Source: WLMZ01 sp031367435
Lineage (GTDB): Bacteria > Actinomycetota > Acidimicrobiia > Acidimicrobiales > Ilumatobacteraceae
Reading direction: 5' to 3'
NCBI GenBank assembly: GCA_031367435.1
Contig: JANLPV010000166.1
Span: 48,756-112,755, forward strand
DNA length: 64,000 nucleotides
Below are positions 9,119 through 16,598 of the stretch, piece by piece (the stretch's first letter is position 1; each line of letters starts with the position of its first letter). The translations under genes and the position numbers were made by a program. A model generated the notes under the pieces. That model saw nothing but the letters and a program-made list of their open reading frames with translations, made no database searches and was not told the origin of the DNA.

Positions 9119-9138
9119 CTTGTGACGCAGATCACAAG
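9119..9138. promoter_or_regulatory. CRP/FNR-family operator
   Basis: The sequence TGTGA-CGCAGA-TCACA is a perfect match to the CRP-family consensus TGTGA-N6-TCACA, and the arms extend to seven bases (CTTGTGA/TCACAAG). It lies about 110 bases before the small protein at 9246 and upstream of the truncated hemoglobin gene. It is 15 bases after the stop of the crotonase gene, so it is intergenic. Mycobacterial Crp (Rv3676) uses this consensus; binding here is inferred. Confidence 0.65.
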
Positions 9139-9245
9139 CGTCCGCGGAACAAAAGTGGCGCTCGACTCGGTTATCACCGCTACAGAACACGAGACTTACT
9201 CCCATAGCTGCCACAGATAGCGGCGCCGTCTCGAGGAGAGACCAA

Positions 9246-9458
9246 ATGAGCACGATGTTGAGCGAACGAATTGAAAGCGGCCGAATTGAAAGCGGTGATG
9301 TCATCGAGGTCGAACGCGAGGGCGAGCTAATTTCCGCGATGGTGTTATTGGCAACTGATGATGCGATCATCCTCGATGCCTGCGACGACTCGACCCCATT
9401 TGTGATGCGCCGCAACGATCTCATTCGTTATCGATTGTTCCGTCCCGAAGCAGCCTGA
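9246..9458 (+). CDS. Small hypothetical protein, 70 aa
   Basis: A 70-residue acidic soluble protein with a good ribosome binding site (GAGGAG about 7 bases before the ATG). The N-terminus contains a perfect in-frame 15-base tandem duplication giving RIESG-RIESG. The rest (GDVIEVEREGELISAMVLL, ILDACDDSTPFVMRRNDLIRYRLF) predicts beta strands, reminiscent of a small SH3-like or Hfq-like barrel, but I do not recognise a family. It lies between a CRP-type site and the truncated hemoglobin gene, 63 bases upstream of the latter and in the same direction, so the two may share a transcript. Confidence 0.6.
   Translation: MSTMLSERIESGRIESGDVIEVEREGELISAMVLLATDDAIILDACDDSTPFVMRRNDLIRYRLFRPEAA
9267..9296 (+). 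repeat. 15-bp tandem duplication inside the small gene
   Basis: The unit CGAATTGAAAGCGG plus one base occurs twice back to back, differing only in the last base. It is in frame and duplicates the residues RIESG. Confidence 0.85.
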
Positions 9459-9484
9459 GTCCGGTGTGCTGTCGTGAGGTTCGG

Positions 9485-9512
9485 TGACCGTGAGGCGCAT
9501 TGACCGTGAGGC
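9485..9512 (+). repeat. Direct repeat upstream of the hemoglobin gene
   Basis: TGACCGTGAGGC occurs at 9485-9496 and again at 9501-9512 (16-base period). The second copy supplies a weak GAGG near the hemoglobin start. Confidence 0.7.
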
Positions 9513-9521
9513 TGAGCGATA

Positions 9522-9941
9522 ATGCCTGACGACCAAATCTCGCTGTATGACGCCGTTGGCGGTATGGCGTTCTTCGAGCGACTCGTCGACGCGTTCTACA
9601 TTGAGGTTGAGCGCGACGACGTCTTGTCGTCGCTGTATCCAGACGCACCTGATTTCGCGCCCGCCCGGCATCGGCTCACATTGTTTCTTGCCCAATACTG
9701 GGGTGGTCCGATGACGTACACGGAAGAACGCGGTCATCCCAAATTACGCATGCGCCACTTTCCGTTCCTGGTCGGTCCGCTGCAACGCGACCATTGGATG
9801 GCGCACATGACCCACGCCGTGCGCGCCAGCGACGCCGACGAATCCATTCAGACCACGCTGCTCGACTATTTCGTTCGTGCTGCTGAGCACCTCCGCAACG
9901 ACACAGGTCTGCCGATCAGCAGTGCCGATCATCCGCGCTGA
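9522..9941 (+). CDS. glbO: Group 2 truncated hemoglobin (GlbO type)
   Basis: A 139-residue trHb2 of the mycobacterial GlbO kind, a soluble heme protein that binds O2 or NO and is tied to respiration or nitrosative defence. Seen are the start SLYDAVGGMAFFERLVDAFY, the proximal-histidine region with HPKLRMRHFPF (the last histidine is the F8 ligand), and the downstream W in RDHWMAHM (G8 position). Length fits the family. A CRP-type operator lies about 400 bases upstream, with only the 70-residue gene between, which would fit control by carbon or redox state. Confidence 0.9.
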   Translation: MPDDQISLYDAVGGMAFFERLVDAFYIEVERDDVLSSLYPDAPDFAPARHRLTLFLAQYWGGPMTYTEERGHPKLRMRHFPFLVGPLQRDHWMAHMTHAVRASDADESIQTTLLDYFVRAAEHLRNDTGLPISSADHPR

Positions 9942-9974
9942 GCCGAGCGACTGTGCCGTGCGAAGGCGCACACG

Positions 9975-10796
9975 TCAGTCGGGCAGTTGCGCAGCGGGTG
10001 ACGGCCGCAGTGCGTAACACGCGATGGCCGCAGCCGCGGCAGCGTTGAGCGAATCGACTCCTGAAGACATCGCGATCGAGACACGAAGGCTCGACGCGGC
10101 GAGTAGCTCGCGACTCAACCCCGTTCGCTCAGCGCCGAGGAGCAGCATCACTGGTTGATGCAATCCGGGGAGCACGGCGTGGAGTGGCGTCGCTTGTGGG
10201 TCAAGTGCAAGTGCAACAACCAGGGTGCCCTGCTCTCGCGCGAAGTTGATGGTCGCCACCAGCGACTGCGAACGCGCGAATGGGAGAACGAACGACGTTC
10301 CCATCGAGACGCGAAGCGCGCGACGTGCCAGTGGATCAGCGCTCGTGCGATCGAGCAGCAGGCCGTCCCATCCGAGCGCGGCGGCGCTGCGCACGACGGT
10401 TCCGACATTGACCGGGTTGTCGACTGCTTCGAGAGCGACGATGCGCTGGTGCGTGGCCAAGTCCTCGGCCGGCATCGGGGCGGGCCGACGAAACAGTGCA
10501 ACGATCGATAGTGGCACGCCGAGGCCCATGCCGACGCGTCGCACATCTTCGGTGGCCGCGTAGACCTCGACATTCGGGCCAAACCGTTCAGCTACTTTCG
10601 GGGGGTCGATCACATCGACAAAGGCCGTCACGGCCTCGCAGCCTGCATCGAGCGCACGCGCGACGACAAGATCGCCCTCTGCGACGAAGAGGCCTGCGCC
10701 AACCCGTTCGCGGCGGTCAGCTCGAGTGTTGATGCCGCGTTCGCGCATGCGGAACTGGGCGATACGCGCATCGCCCGGGTCGTCGATGATGATCAT
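9975..10796 (-). CDS. TrmH/SpoU-family RNA 2'-O-methyltransferase
   Basis: A 273-residue SPOUT methyltransferase for a tRNA or rRNA ribose. Motif 1 is seen as NPVNVGTVVRSAAALGWD, motif 2 as LLLGAERTGLS, and motif 3 as SGVDSLNAAAAAAIACYAL; these form the trefoil-knot AdoMet site. About 110 residues before the knot form an RNA-binding substrate domain. I start at the ATG at 10796 (MIIIDDPGDAR); the frame extends 29 codons further but would then run into the upstream menB gene. It lies 10 bases after menB and is probably co-transcribed. Confidence 0.88.
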   Translation of the reverse strand: MIIIDDPGDARIAQFRMRERGINTRADRRERVGAGLFVAEGDLVVARALDAGCEAVTAFVDVIDPPKVAERFGPNVEVYAATEDVRRVGMGLGVPLSIVALFRRPAPMPAEDLATHQRIVALEAVDNPVNVGTVVRSAAALGWDGLLLDRTSADPLARRALRVSMGTSFVLPFARSQSLVATINFAREQGTLVVALALDPQATPLHAVLPGLHQPVMLLLGAERTGLSRELLAASSLRVSIAMSSGVDSLNAAAAAAIACYALRPSPAAQLPD

Positions 10797-10806
10797 GAAG
10801 CGGCGA

Positions 10807-11766
10807 TCAGAACAACCATCGATACGGCGTCCAATCGGGCTCGCGTTTTTCGAGGAATGCCATGCGCCCTTCTTGGGCTTCATCGGTCATGTACGCGAGT
10901 CGTGTCGCCTCGCCGGCAAACACTTGTTGTCCGACGAGTCCGTCATCAATCAGGTTGAACGAGAACTTGAGCATGCGTTGCGCTGTCGGGCTCTTTGCGT
11001 TGATCTTGCGTGCCCACTCGAGTGCTGTCGATTCGAGTTCGTCGTGTGCGACGACGGCGTTGACCATACCCATCCGCTGTGCATCGTCGGCGCTGTACTC
11101 GTCACCGAGGAAGAAGATCTCGCGCGCGAACTTCTGTCCGACCTGCCGCGCCAAATACGCGGAACCGAAGCCACCGTCGAAGCTGGCGACGTCGGCGTCT
11201 GTCTGCTTGAACTTCGCGTGCTCACGGCTGGCGATGGTGAGATCGCTCACGACGTGAAGGCTGTGCCCGCCGCCCGCAGCCCAACCCGGCACAACGCAGA
11301 TGACAACTTTGGGCATGAACCGAATCAGCCGCTGCACTTCGAGGATGTGCAGTCGACCGGCACGACCGGGTTCGATGGCGTCGGCGGTTTCGCCAGCCTG
11401 ACCGTCTGGCCCTTCGGGGAGGGTGTACTTGTATCCGTCGCGTCCGCGAATTCGTTGATCACCGCCGCTACAAAATGCCCAGCCGCCGTCTTTTGCTGAT
11501 GGTCCATTTCCGGTAAGGAGTACGCAACCGACGTCGGTGCTCATCCGCGCGTGATCGAGGGCGACGTACAACTCGTCCACCGTGTGCGGCCGAAAGGCGT
11601 TGCGCACCTCTGGCCGGTTGAAGGCGACACGAACGGTGCCGTGCGCGAGAGCGCGGTGGTAGGTGATGTCGGTGAACGCGAAGCCAGAGACCTCGCGCCA
11701 CGCCGTTGGGTCGAAGATGTCGGAAACCACGTTGACATGTTGGCCGCTTCGGCACCGCAGCGCCAC
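10807..11766 (-). CDS. menB: 1,4-dihydroxy-2-naphthoyl-CoA synthase
   Basis: MenB closes the second ring of menaquinone by converting o-succinylbenzoyl-CoA to DHNA-CoA. The 319-residue crotonase-fold protein has family-specific segments: FCSGGDQRIRG, a long insertion typical of the actinobacterial form (GYKYTLPEGPDGQ...), GWAAGGGHSLHVVSDLTIAS, FDGGFGSAYLARQVGQKFAREIFF and SFNLIDDGLVGQQ. The C-terminus FLEKREPDW also matches. The ATG at 11766 is used, but a GTG at 11730 (VSDIFDPTAW) could be the true start. It is divergent from cofE. No other men genes are in the window. Confidence 0.94.
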   Translation of the reverse strand: MALRCRSGQHVNVVSDIFDPTAWREVSGFAFTDITYHRALAHGTVRVAFNRPEVRNAFRPHTVDELYVALDHARMSTDVGCVLLTGNGPSAKDGGWAFCSGGDQRIRGRDGYKYTLPEGPDGQAGETADAIEPGRAGRLHILEVQRLIRFMPKVVICVVPGWAAGGGHSLHVVSDLTIASREHAKFKQTDADVASFDGGFGSAYLARQVGQKFAREIFFLGDEYSADDAQRMGMVNAVVAHDELESTALEWARKINAKSPTAQRMLKFSFNLIDDGLVGQQVFAGEATRLAYMTDEAQEGRMAFLEKREPDWTPYRWLF

Positions 11767-11820
11767 ATCTTGTGTCGCGAGCGTTGTGGTATGGCGTCAT
11801 GGATCGGCAAGACTTCCCCA

Positions 11821-12573
11821 ATGAATGGTCTGCAGGTCTTTGGAATTGGTGGCGTCCCAGAGATCGGAGCCGGAGCTGATCTGGCCGCGCTCTCGGTGCA
11901 GGCCGCCGCCGCAGCCGGGACTCCATTGCTGGACGGCGACGTGTTGATCGTGACGAGCAAGATCGTGTCGAAGGCCGAAGGTCGCACCGTTGAGTTGGCC
12001 GACGTCGAGCCGTCGCCGTTCGCGTTGGCGTGGTCGAAACAATGGGACAAAGACGCGGCAGTCACCGAGATCGTGTTGCGCGAGGCCAAGCGCGTTGTGC
12101 GCCAAATTGGTGCGATTCTCATCACCGAAACCCATCATGGTTTCGTCTGCGCGAATTCGGGTGTGGATCAATCGAGTAGCGGCGCTCATGGGCGCGCCGT
12201 GCTATTGCCGATCGACTCCGATGCCAGCGCGCGACGTATTCGTGCCGGATTGGGTGGGCACGGACTCGATATCGCCGTCATCATCAGCGACACGTTCGGT
12301 CGCGCGTGGCGAGATGGCCAGACCGATATTGCGATCGGAATCGCAGGGATGCAACCCATCGTGAGTTACATCGGTCAGGTCGATCCTCACGGCCACGAGT
12401 TCAAGGTGCAGGCCTTGTGCTGCGCCGACGAACTCACTGGTGCCGCCGAACTCGTCAAAGGCAATCTCAGCCGCGTGCCGCTCGCGGTGGTGCGCGGCTA
12501 CGAGTGGATCTGCGATGACAATGCGACGATCGCTCCAGTGTTGCGTGATCAGAGTCGCGACCTGTTCCGCTAG
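11821..12573 (+). CDS. cofE: Coenzyme F420-0:L-glutamate ligase (CofE)
   Basis: CofE adds gamma-linked glutamates to F420-0 with GTP. The 250-residue protein shows LLDGDVLIVTSKIVSKAEGR near the N-terminus, then THHGFVCANSGVDQS, and the metal/GTP region SDTFGRAWRDGQTDIAIG. The start MNGLQVFGIGGVPEI at 11821 fits the family; an ATG at 11791 is possible. Unlike mycobacterial FbiB there is no C-terminal nitroreductase-like domain, so this is a stand-alone ligase. Its presence indicates that the organism makes F420. It is divergent from menB. Confidence 0.92.
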   Translation: MNGLQVFGIGGVPEIGAGADLAALSVQAAAAAGTPLLDGDVLIVTSKIVSKAEGRTVELADVEPSPFALAWSKQWDKDAAVTEIVLREAKRVVRQIGAILITETHHGFVCANSGVDQSSSGAHGRAVLLPIDSDASARRIRAGLGGHGLDIAVIISDTFGRAWRDGQTDIAIGIAGMQPIVSYIGQVDPHGHEFKVQALCCADELTGAAELVKGNLSRVPLAVVRGYEWICDDNATIAPVLRDQSRDLFR

Positions 12574-12672
12574 CACGACGGTGTGCGGGCACCGCGACAA
12601 GGCGCATAACGCGCAAGCAAGGCGCATCGGACGCAGCGTGCGCATCGGCCGGTGTCAGGGCGACATGTTTCT

Positions 12673-12690
12673 CTACCGACCAGTAGGTAG
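12673..12690. promoter_or_regulatory. TetR-type palindromic operator before the desaturase
   Basis: CTACC-GACCAGTA-GGTAG is an imperfect 18-base palindrome whose outer five bases pair exactly. It resembles the ACCGACYRGTCGGT-like operators of TetR regulators of lipid genes in actinobacteria. It ends one base before the GTG at 12692, so a bound repressor would block the start region. No regulator gene is next to it. Confidence 0.6.
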
Positions 12691-12691
12691 G

Positions 12692-13630
12692 GTGCCCGAC
12701 GTGACCCCTCAAACCTTTCTCGCCGAACTCGAGCCGATCGCCGGGCGACTGCTCGATCGGCATCTGGCCACGACAAAGGAATGGTTCCCGCACGAGTTGG
12801 TTCCCTACGCGCGCGGACGCGACTTCGGTCGGGGATACCAATGGTGCGCCGACGACTGCGAACTTGGCGGTGCTGTGTTGCCCGAGGCCGTACGTAGCGC
12901 GCTCTTTGTCAATCTGCTCACCGAGGACAACTTGCCGTATTACTTTCGCGACATTGAACGCATGTTCAGCATGGACGGCGCATTTGGCACATGGAACCGT
13001 CGTTGGACGGCCGAGGAGGGCCGCCACTCGATCGTGATTCGCGATTACCTCACGGCCACTCGTGCGGTAGATCCGGTGGAACTCGAACGGGCACGCATGG
13101 CCCAAGTCTGCGCCGGAGAGGTGCCCACGCCGTCGTCGCCGCTGTTGGGCGTGATCTATGTGAGTTTGCAAGAACTGGCGACCCGTATCGCGCATCGCAA
13201 CACCGGTAAGCTCATCGGCGATCGCAGCGGTTACGAGGTCATGGCTCGCGTTGCTGCCGACGAGAATCTGCACTACTTGTTCTACCGCGATCTTGCATCT
13301 GCGGCCATCGAACTCAATCCGTCGGAGATGGTCATCGCCATCGAGGAAGTGGTGCGAACATTCGCGATGCCGGGCACCGGCATTCCCGGTTTCGATCGTC
13401 ATAGCGCAGCAATCGCACGGGCCGGCATCTACGACGCGACCATCCTGCATGAGCAGGTGCTCGTGCCCGTGATCGTCAATCACTGGGGCATTGAGCAACT
13501 CGAGAAACTGACTGCCGCAGCTGAACAGGCGCGAGATGCACTCCTCAAGCGGCTCGATCGTCTCGGGCAATTGGCGAGGAATCTCGCTGCACGCGCCGAG
13601 CGCCGTCAGGTCGCGGCCGCACCCTCGTGA
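12692..13630 (+). CDS. Acyl-[ACP] desaturase, di-iron (DesA type)
   Basis: A 312-residue soluble di-iron desaturase of the plant/mycobacterial acyl-ACP class, which introduces a cis double bond in an ACP- or CoA-bound chain. The iron ligands are seen as E in TEDNLPYYFRD, EEGRH (ExxH), and ADENLHYLFYRD (ExxH), within a four-helix bundle. The N-terminus ELEPIAGRLLDRHLATTKEWFPHELVPY matches mycobacterial DesA1/DesA2. I chose the GTG at 12692 because the family N-terminus begins there; it directly follows a palindromic operator, so the transcript may be leaderless. An ATG at 12665 would put the operator inside the gene. Confidence 0.88.
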   Translation: MPDVTPQTFLAELEPIAGRLLDRHLATTKEWFPHELVPYARGRDFGRGYQWCADDCELGGAVLPEAVRSALFVNLLTEDNLPYYFRDIERMFSMDGAFGTWNRRWTAEEGRHSIVIRDYLTATRAVDPVELERARMAQVCAGEVPTPSSPLLGVIYVSLQELATRIAHRNTGKLIGDRSGYEVMARVAADENLHYLFYRDLASAAIELNPSEMVIAIEEVVRTFAMPGTGIPGFDRHSAAIARAGIYDATILHEQVLVPVIVNHWGIEQLEKLTAAAEQARDALLKRLDRLGQLARNLAARAERRQVAAAPS

Positions 13631-13822
13631 CTGGCTGAGTCATGCCGCTCAACCCATTCTTGCATTTGCGAGCTCGATGACACGAGAACCAATCGAGTTC
13701 GACCGCCGTACTCAACAATGGTCGTGTCGAGCGGCGAACAGTGGTCGGGCTCTGCACGATTTCTTTCCCCTCGACACATCTTGCACCTCGACATATTTTC
13801 CCACCCCGATAAGGAGTTCAAC

Positions 13823-14215
13823 ATGAACCGACGCACGTACGCACTCACGATGGGATTGGTGCTCGGTGTGAGCTCGCTCGCAGCCTGCAGCAGTGACAAG
13901 AAGGCAACGCCTGCTCCAATCACGACCGACACCGCCTCGGCCATCAGTACTCCTGCTGGTGGAAGCACTGGTGTCACTGGCGCGGTGCTTGCCATTCAGG
14001 GTTTTGCCTTCGGTTCGGTAACCGCAAAGGCTGGCGAGGCCATCACCGTGACAAATGGCGACTCGGCCAAGCACACCGTCACCGCTGACGATGGCAGCTT
14101 CTCGGTTGATGTGCCTGCCAGCGGCACCGCGACGCTGACGGTGGCCAAGGCGGGCACCTACAAGTTCCATTGCAAGATTCATTCGAAGATGACGGGTTCA
14201 ATCACCGTCAGCTGA
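13823..14215 (+). CDS. Cupredoxin-domain lipoprotein
   Basis: A 130-residue exported copper protein. The N-terminus is a lipoprotein signal (MNRRTYALTMGLVLGV, lipobox SLAAC), then a Ser/Thr/Gly linker, then a plastocyanin-like domain. The copper ligands are seen as H in AKHTVTAD and the C-terminal cluster FHCKIHSKM (Cys, His, Met). A strong AAGGAG lies 7 bases before the ATG. It would carry or store electrons outside the membrane. The stop overlaps the next gene in TGATG, tying it to a secreted M14 peptidase, an unusual partner for a cupredoxin. Confidence 0.87.
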   Translation: MNRRTYALTMGLVLGVSSLAACSSDKKATPAPITTDTASAISTPAGGSTGVTGAVLAIQGFAFGSVTAKAGEAITVTNGDSAKHTVTADDGSFSVDVPASGTATLTVAKAGTYKFHCKIHSKMTGSITVS

Positions 14216-15249
14216 TGTCTCGGTACACTCCTCGCAGCGGCGACGTCACTGCGAGGAGATGTGCCATCCGTATTCGCATCATTCTGATTGCACTGGTCGG
14301 GCTCGGCTCGGTACCGATCGCATTTGTGACGGTGCCCTCGGTGATGGCTGCGCCTTGCAGCCTGTCGACGACACTTCGTCAGGGCACCAGGTCGGCCGAC
14401 GTGCGCTGTCTCGAATCGACACTGAGGGATCGTGGATACACGGGAGTCATTGGACCCAACACCTTCTTTGGGCCCTCAACGCGCATCGCCGTCGTTGCGT
14501 TCCAGAAATCTGCTGGTCTTGCGACCGACGGCGTGGTCGGCCCGCTCACCGCGACGGCACTCGGCATTCACGGTGCCGCGTCGAACACAATTGCTCCCAA
14601 CATCATCGAGACGCGTGTGATCGGTACGTCGGTGCAGGGCCGCGACATTATGGCCTATCGGATGGGTACGCCTGGTGGCCGTGTGGTGCTCGTGGTCGGG
14701 GTGATCCACGGCGATGAGAACAAGGGCGCACTCGTGACCGCCGATCTGCGGACCCTGCCAACTCCTGCTGGAATCGATCTGTGGGTCATCGACAGCATCA
14801 ACCCCGACGGGCAAGCCGCGAACACTCGTCAGAATGCCAACGGTGTCGATCTCAATCGCAACTTCGAGACGGGCTGGAATTACATTGCACCCGGAGCGCA
14901 CGGGCAATACAGCGGTGAGGCAGCGGCGGATCAACCCGAGAGCCAGGCGATTGAGGCGTTCATCCGGCAGGTCAAACCGGTTGTAGGTATCTGGTATCAC
15001 CAGGACGCTCACGTTGTCAGCGCAAGCGGTTACCGCAAGTCGATCGCCGTGCAGTACAGCAAGCTCGTTGGTCTCGGCACTGGTGGCGTGGCGTGCTCGC
15101 AGATGTGCACTGGAACCGCAACCAAGTTCGCCAACACCGCCGTTGCTCAGTCCACGAATTTCCTTGTCGAGCTTCCCGGTTCAGATCAGGTGACTCAGGC
15201 AATGATGCTTGTGCACGCCAAAGCCGTGCTTGCCGTCATCACGATGTAG
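14215..15249 (+). CDS. Secreted M14 zinc carboxypeptidase with peptidoglycan-binding domain
   Basis: A 344-residue exported enzyme likely trimming cell-wall peptides (MpaA-like). After a signal-anchor at about residues 18-45 comes a PF01471-type peptidoglycan-binding domain (residues about 50-115; RQGTRSADVRCLESTLRDRGY, FGPSTRIAVVAFQKSAGL, DGVVGPLTATAL). The M14 domain follows: zinc site HGDENKG (HxxE), substrate-binding NxR in DLNRNFETGW, third zinc histidine in YHQDAH, and catalytic glutamate in FLVELPG. The start is the ATG overlapping the cupredoxin stop. A hairpin after the gene probably ends the transcript. Confidence 0.85.
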   Translation: MSRYTPRSGDVTARRCAIRIRIILIALVGLGSVPIAFVTVPSVMAAPCSLSTTLRQGTRSADVRCLESTLRDRGYTGVIGPNTFFGPSTRIAVVAFQKSAGLATDGVVGPLTATALGIHGAASNTIAPNIIETRVIGTSVQGRDIMAYRMGTPGGRVVLVVGVIHGDENKGALVTADLRTLPTPAGIDLWVIDSINPDGQAANTRQNANGVDLNRNFETGWNYIAPGAHGQYSGEAAADQPESQAIEAFIRQVKPVVGIWYHQDAHVVSASGYRKSIAVQYSKLVGLGTGGVACSQMCTGTATKFANTAVAQSTNFLVELPGSDQVTQAMMLVHAKAVLAVITM

Positions 15250-15273
15250 GCGGTCCGTAACGTAACGGGTGAG

Positions 15274-15294
15274 CCCGCAGCGCAATCCTGCGGG
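15274..15294 (+). terminator. Hairpin after the M14 peptidase gene
   Basis: CCCGCAG and CTGCGGG pair perfectly around a seven-base loop, 25 bases after the stop. No T-run follows, so it is a weak intrinsic terminator candidate. Confidence 0.45.
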
Positions 15295-15359
15295 TGATCG
15301 TTCATCTTCGCGCCGTTCGGCGGACATGGTGTTGCTGTATCCACTTCATCGATTGTGCC

Positions 15360-15390
15360 TATGATGCGCTCATTCCAATGCTTCGGAGGA
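15360..15390 (+). promoter_or_regulatory. Candidate -10 box and ribosome binding site of the ABC operon
   Basis: TATGAT at 15360-15365 is a good -10 sequence; no -35 at the right spacing is convincing. GGAGGA at 15385-15390 sits 8 bases before the ATG of the binding-protein gene and fixes that start. Confidence 0.4.
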
Positions 15391-15398
15391 GAACACAC

Positions 15399-16598
15399 AT
15401 GACCAGTCCGCAAGATCCGCGACTTCTCGGTCGCCGCAAGTTTCTGGTGTCGATGGGTGCAGCAGCGCTGACCCCAGCGTTGCTCGCAGCATGCGGCTCC
15501 GACAAGAAGACTGCTACGACCGGCGGCACAACCGGCGGTACAACTGGTGCCACGACAGGTGGCACCACCGGCGCGACGGCCAGCGGGATTCCCCAGGCCG
15601 TCATCGATGCAGCCAAGAAAGACGGCAAGATCAATCTGATTGCTCTGCCCGATAGCTGGGCCAACTACAAGGGTGTACTTGCCGAGTTCAAGACCACCTA
15701 CGGCATCGACTTCAACGTCGCCAACCCAGACGGTTCATCTGCCGACGAGGTCAAGGCCGCTACCGACCTCAAGGGTCAGGCCACTCAGCCCGACTCCATC
15801 GACGTCGCGCCATCCTTCGCCTACGACGGTGCCAAGAGCGGCTTGTTCACCAAGTACAAGGTGTCAACGTTCGCCGACATCCCAGACGCGATGAAGGATC
15901 CCGATGGCAACTGGGTTGCTGCCTACTACGGCATCATTGCAATCGGTGTCAACGAGAAGCTGGCCGGCGGAGTGCCGAAGAGCTTCAAGGAACTCGCCGA
16001 TGTGAAGTACAAGGGCAAGCTCGCCCTCAACGGCGACCCACGTAAGTCGGGCTCGGGTGTTGCCGGCGTCATCGCCGCAGCGTTGGCCAATGGTGGTTCG
16101 TTCGACGACATCAGCGCCGGTATCGACTACTTTGCCAAGCTGAAGAAGGACGGCATTTTGCTGCCCATCGACCTCACACCTGCGGTCATTCTCAGTGGCG
16201 AGGCGGCCATCGGTATCGACTGGTCGTACAACTATCCTGACCTCATCACCAAGCTTGCAGCCGAAGGCACCACGCTGGTCACCAACGTGCCCACCGATGG
16301 TGTGTACGGCGGTTTCTATGCGCAGGGCGTCGTTGCCGGTTCACCGCACCAGGACGCAGCCAAGCTCTGGCTCGAGTGGTTGGTCTCAGATGGCGGTGCC
16401 ACGCAGTACATGAAGGGCGGCGCCTTCCCGGCACGCTATGCAGCCATGGACAAGGCTGGCAGTATCCCTGCCGATCTCAAGGCATCGCTGCCGTCAGCAG
16501 ACATCGTGGCCCAGGTGAAGTTCCCGACACCAGATCAGGTGGCCAAGGCCAAGGAAACCATTGCCAAGGATTGGGGTCCGAAGGTCTCCGGTAACTAA
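15399..16598 (+). CDS. ABC transporter substrate-binding lipoprotein (family 1)
   Basis: A 399-residue extracellular solute-binding protein. The N-terminus combines a twin arginine (LGRRKFLVSMG) with a lipobox (LLAAC), then a Thr/Gly repeat linker (residues about 45-65). The body resembles the iron/thiamine/spermidine/2-aminoethylphosphonate cluster of binding proteins (IIAIGVNEK, YKGKLALNGDPRKSG, EAAIGIDWSYNY, AKLWLEWLVSDGGATQYM). The substrate cannot be told from sequence. It heads an operon with two permeases and an ATPase. A strong inverted repeat directly after the stop codon may stabilise this mRNA relative to the permeases. Confidence 0.85.
   Translation: MTSPQDPRLLGRRKFLVSMGAAALTPALLAACGSDKKTATTGGTTGGTTGATTGGTTGATASGIPQAVIDAAKKDGKINLIALPDSWANYKGVLAEFKTTYGIDFNVANPDGSSADEVKAATDLKGQATQPDSIDVAPSFAYDGAKSGLFTKYKVSTFADIPDAMKDPDGNWVAAYYGIIAIGVNEKLAGGVPKSFKELADVKYKGKLALNGDPRKSGSGVAGVIAAALANGGSFDDISAGIDYFAKLKKDGILLPIDLTPAVILSGEAAIGIDWSYNYPDLITKLAAEGTTLVTNVPTDGVYGGFYAQGVVAGSPHQDAAKLWLEWLVSDGGATQYMKGGAFPARYAAMDKAGSIPADLKASLPSADIVAQVKFPTPDQVAKAKETIAKDWGPKVSGN

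Noticed and set aside
11551..11820. A 90-codon N-terminal extension of cofE
   Set aside because: It is antisense to menB; the family N-terminus begins at 11821.
12467..13570. A 367-codon minus-strand frame opposite the desaturase
   Set aside because: Antisense shadow; the plus strand has clear di-iron ligands.
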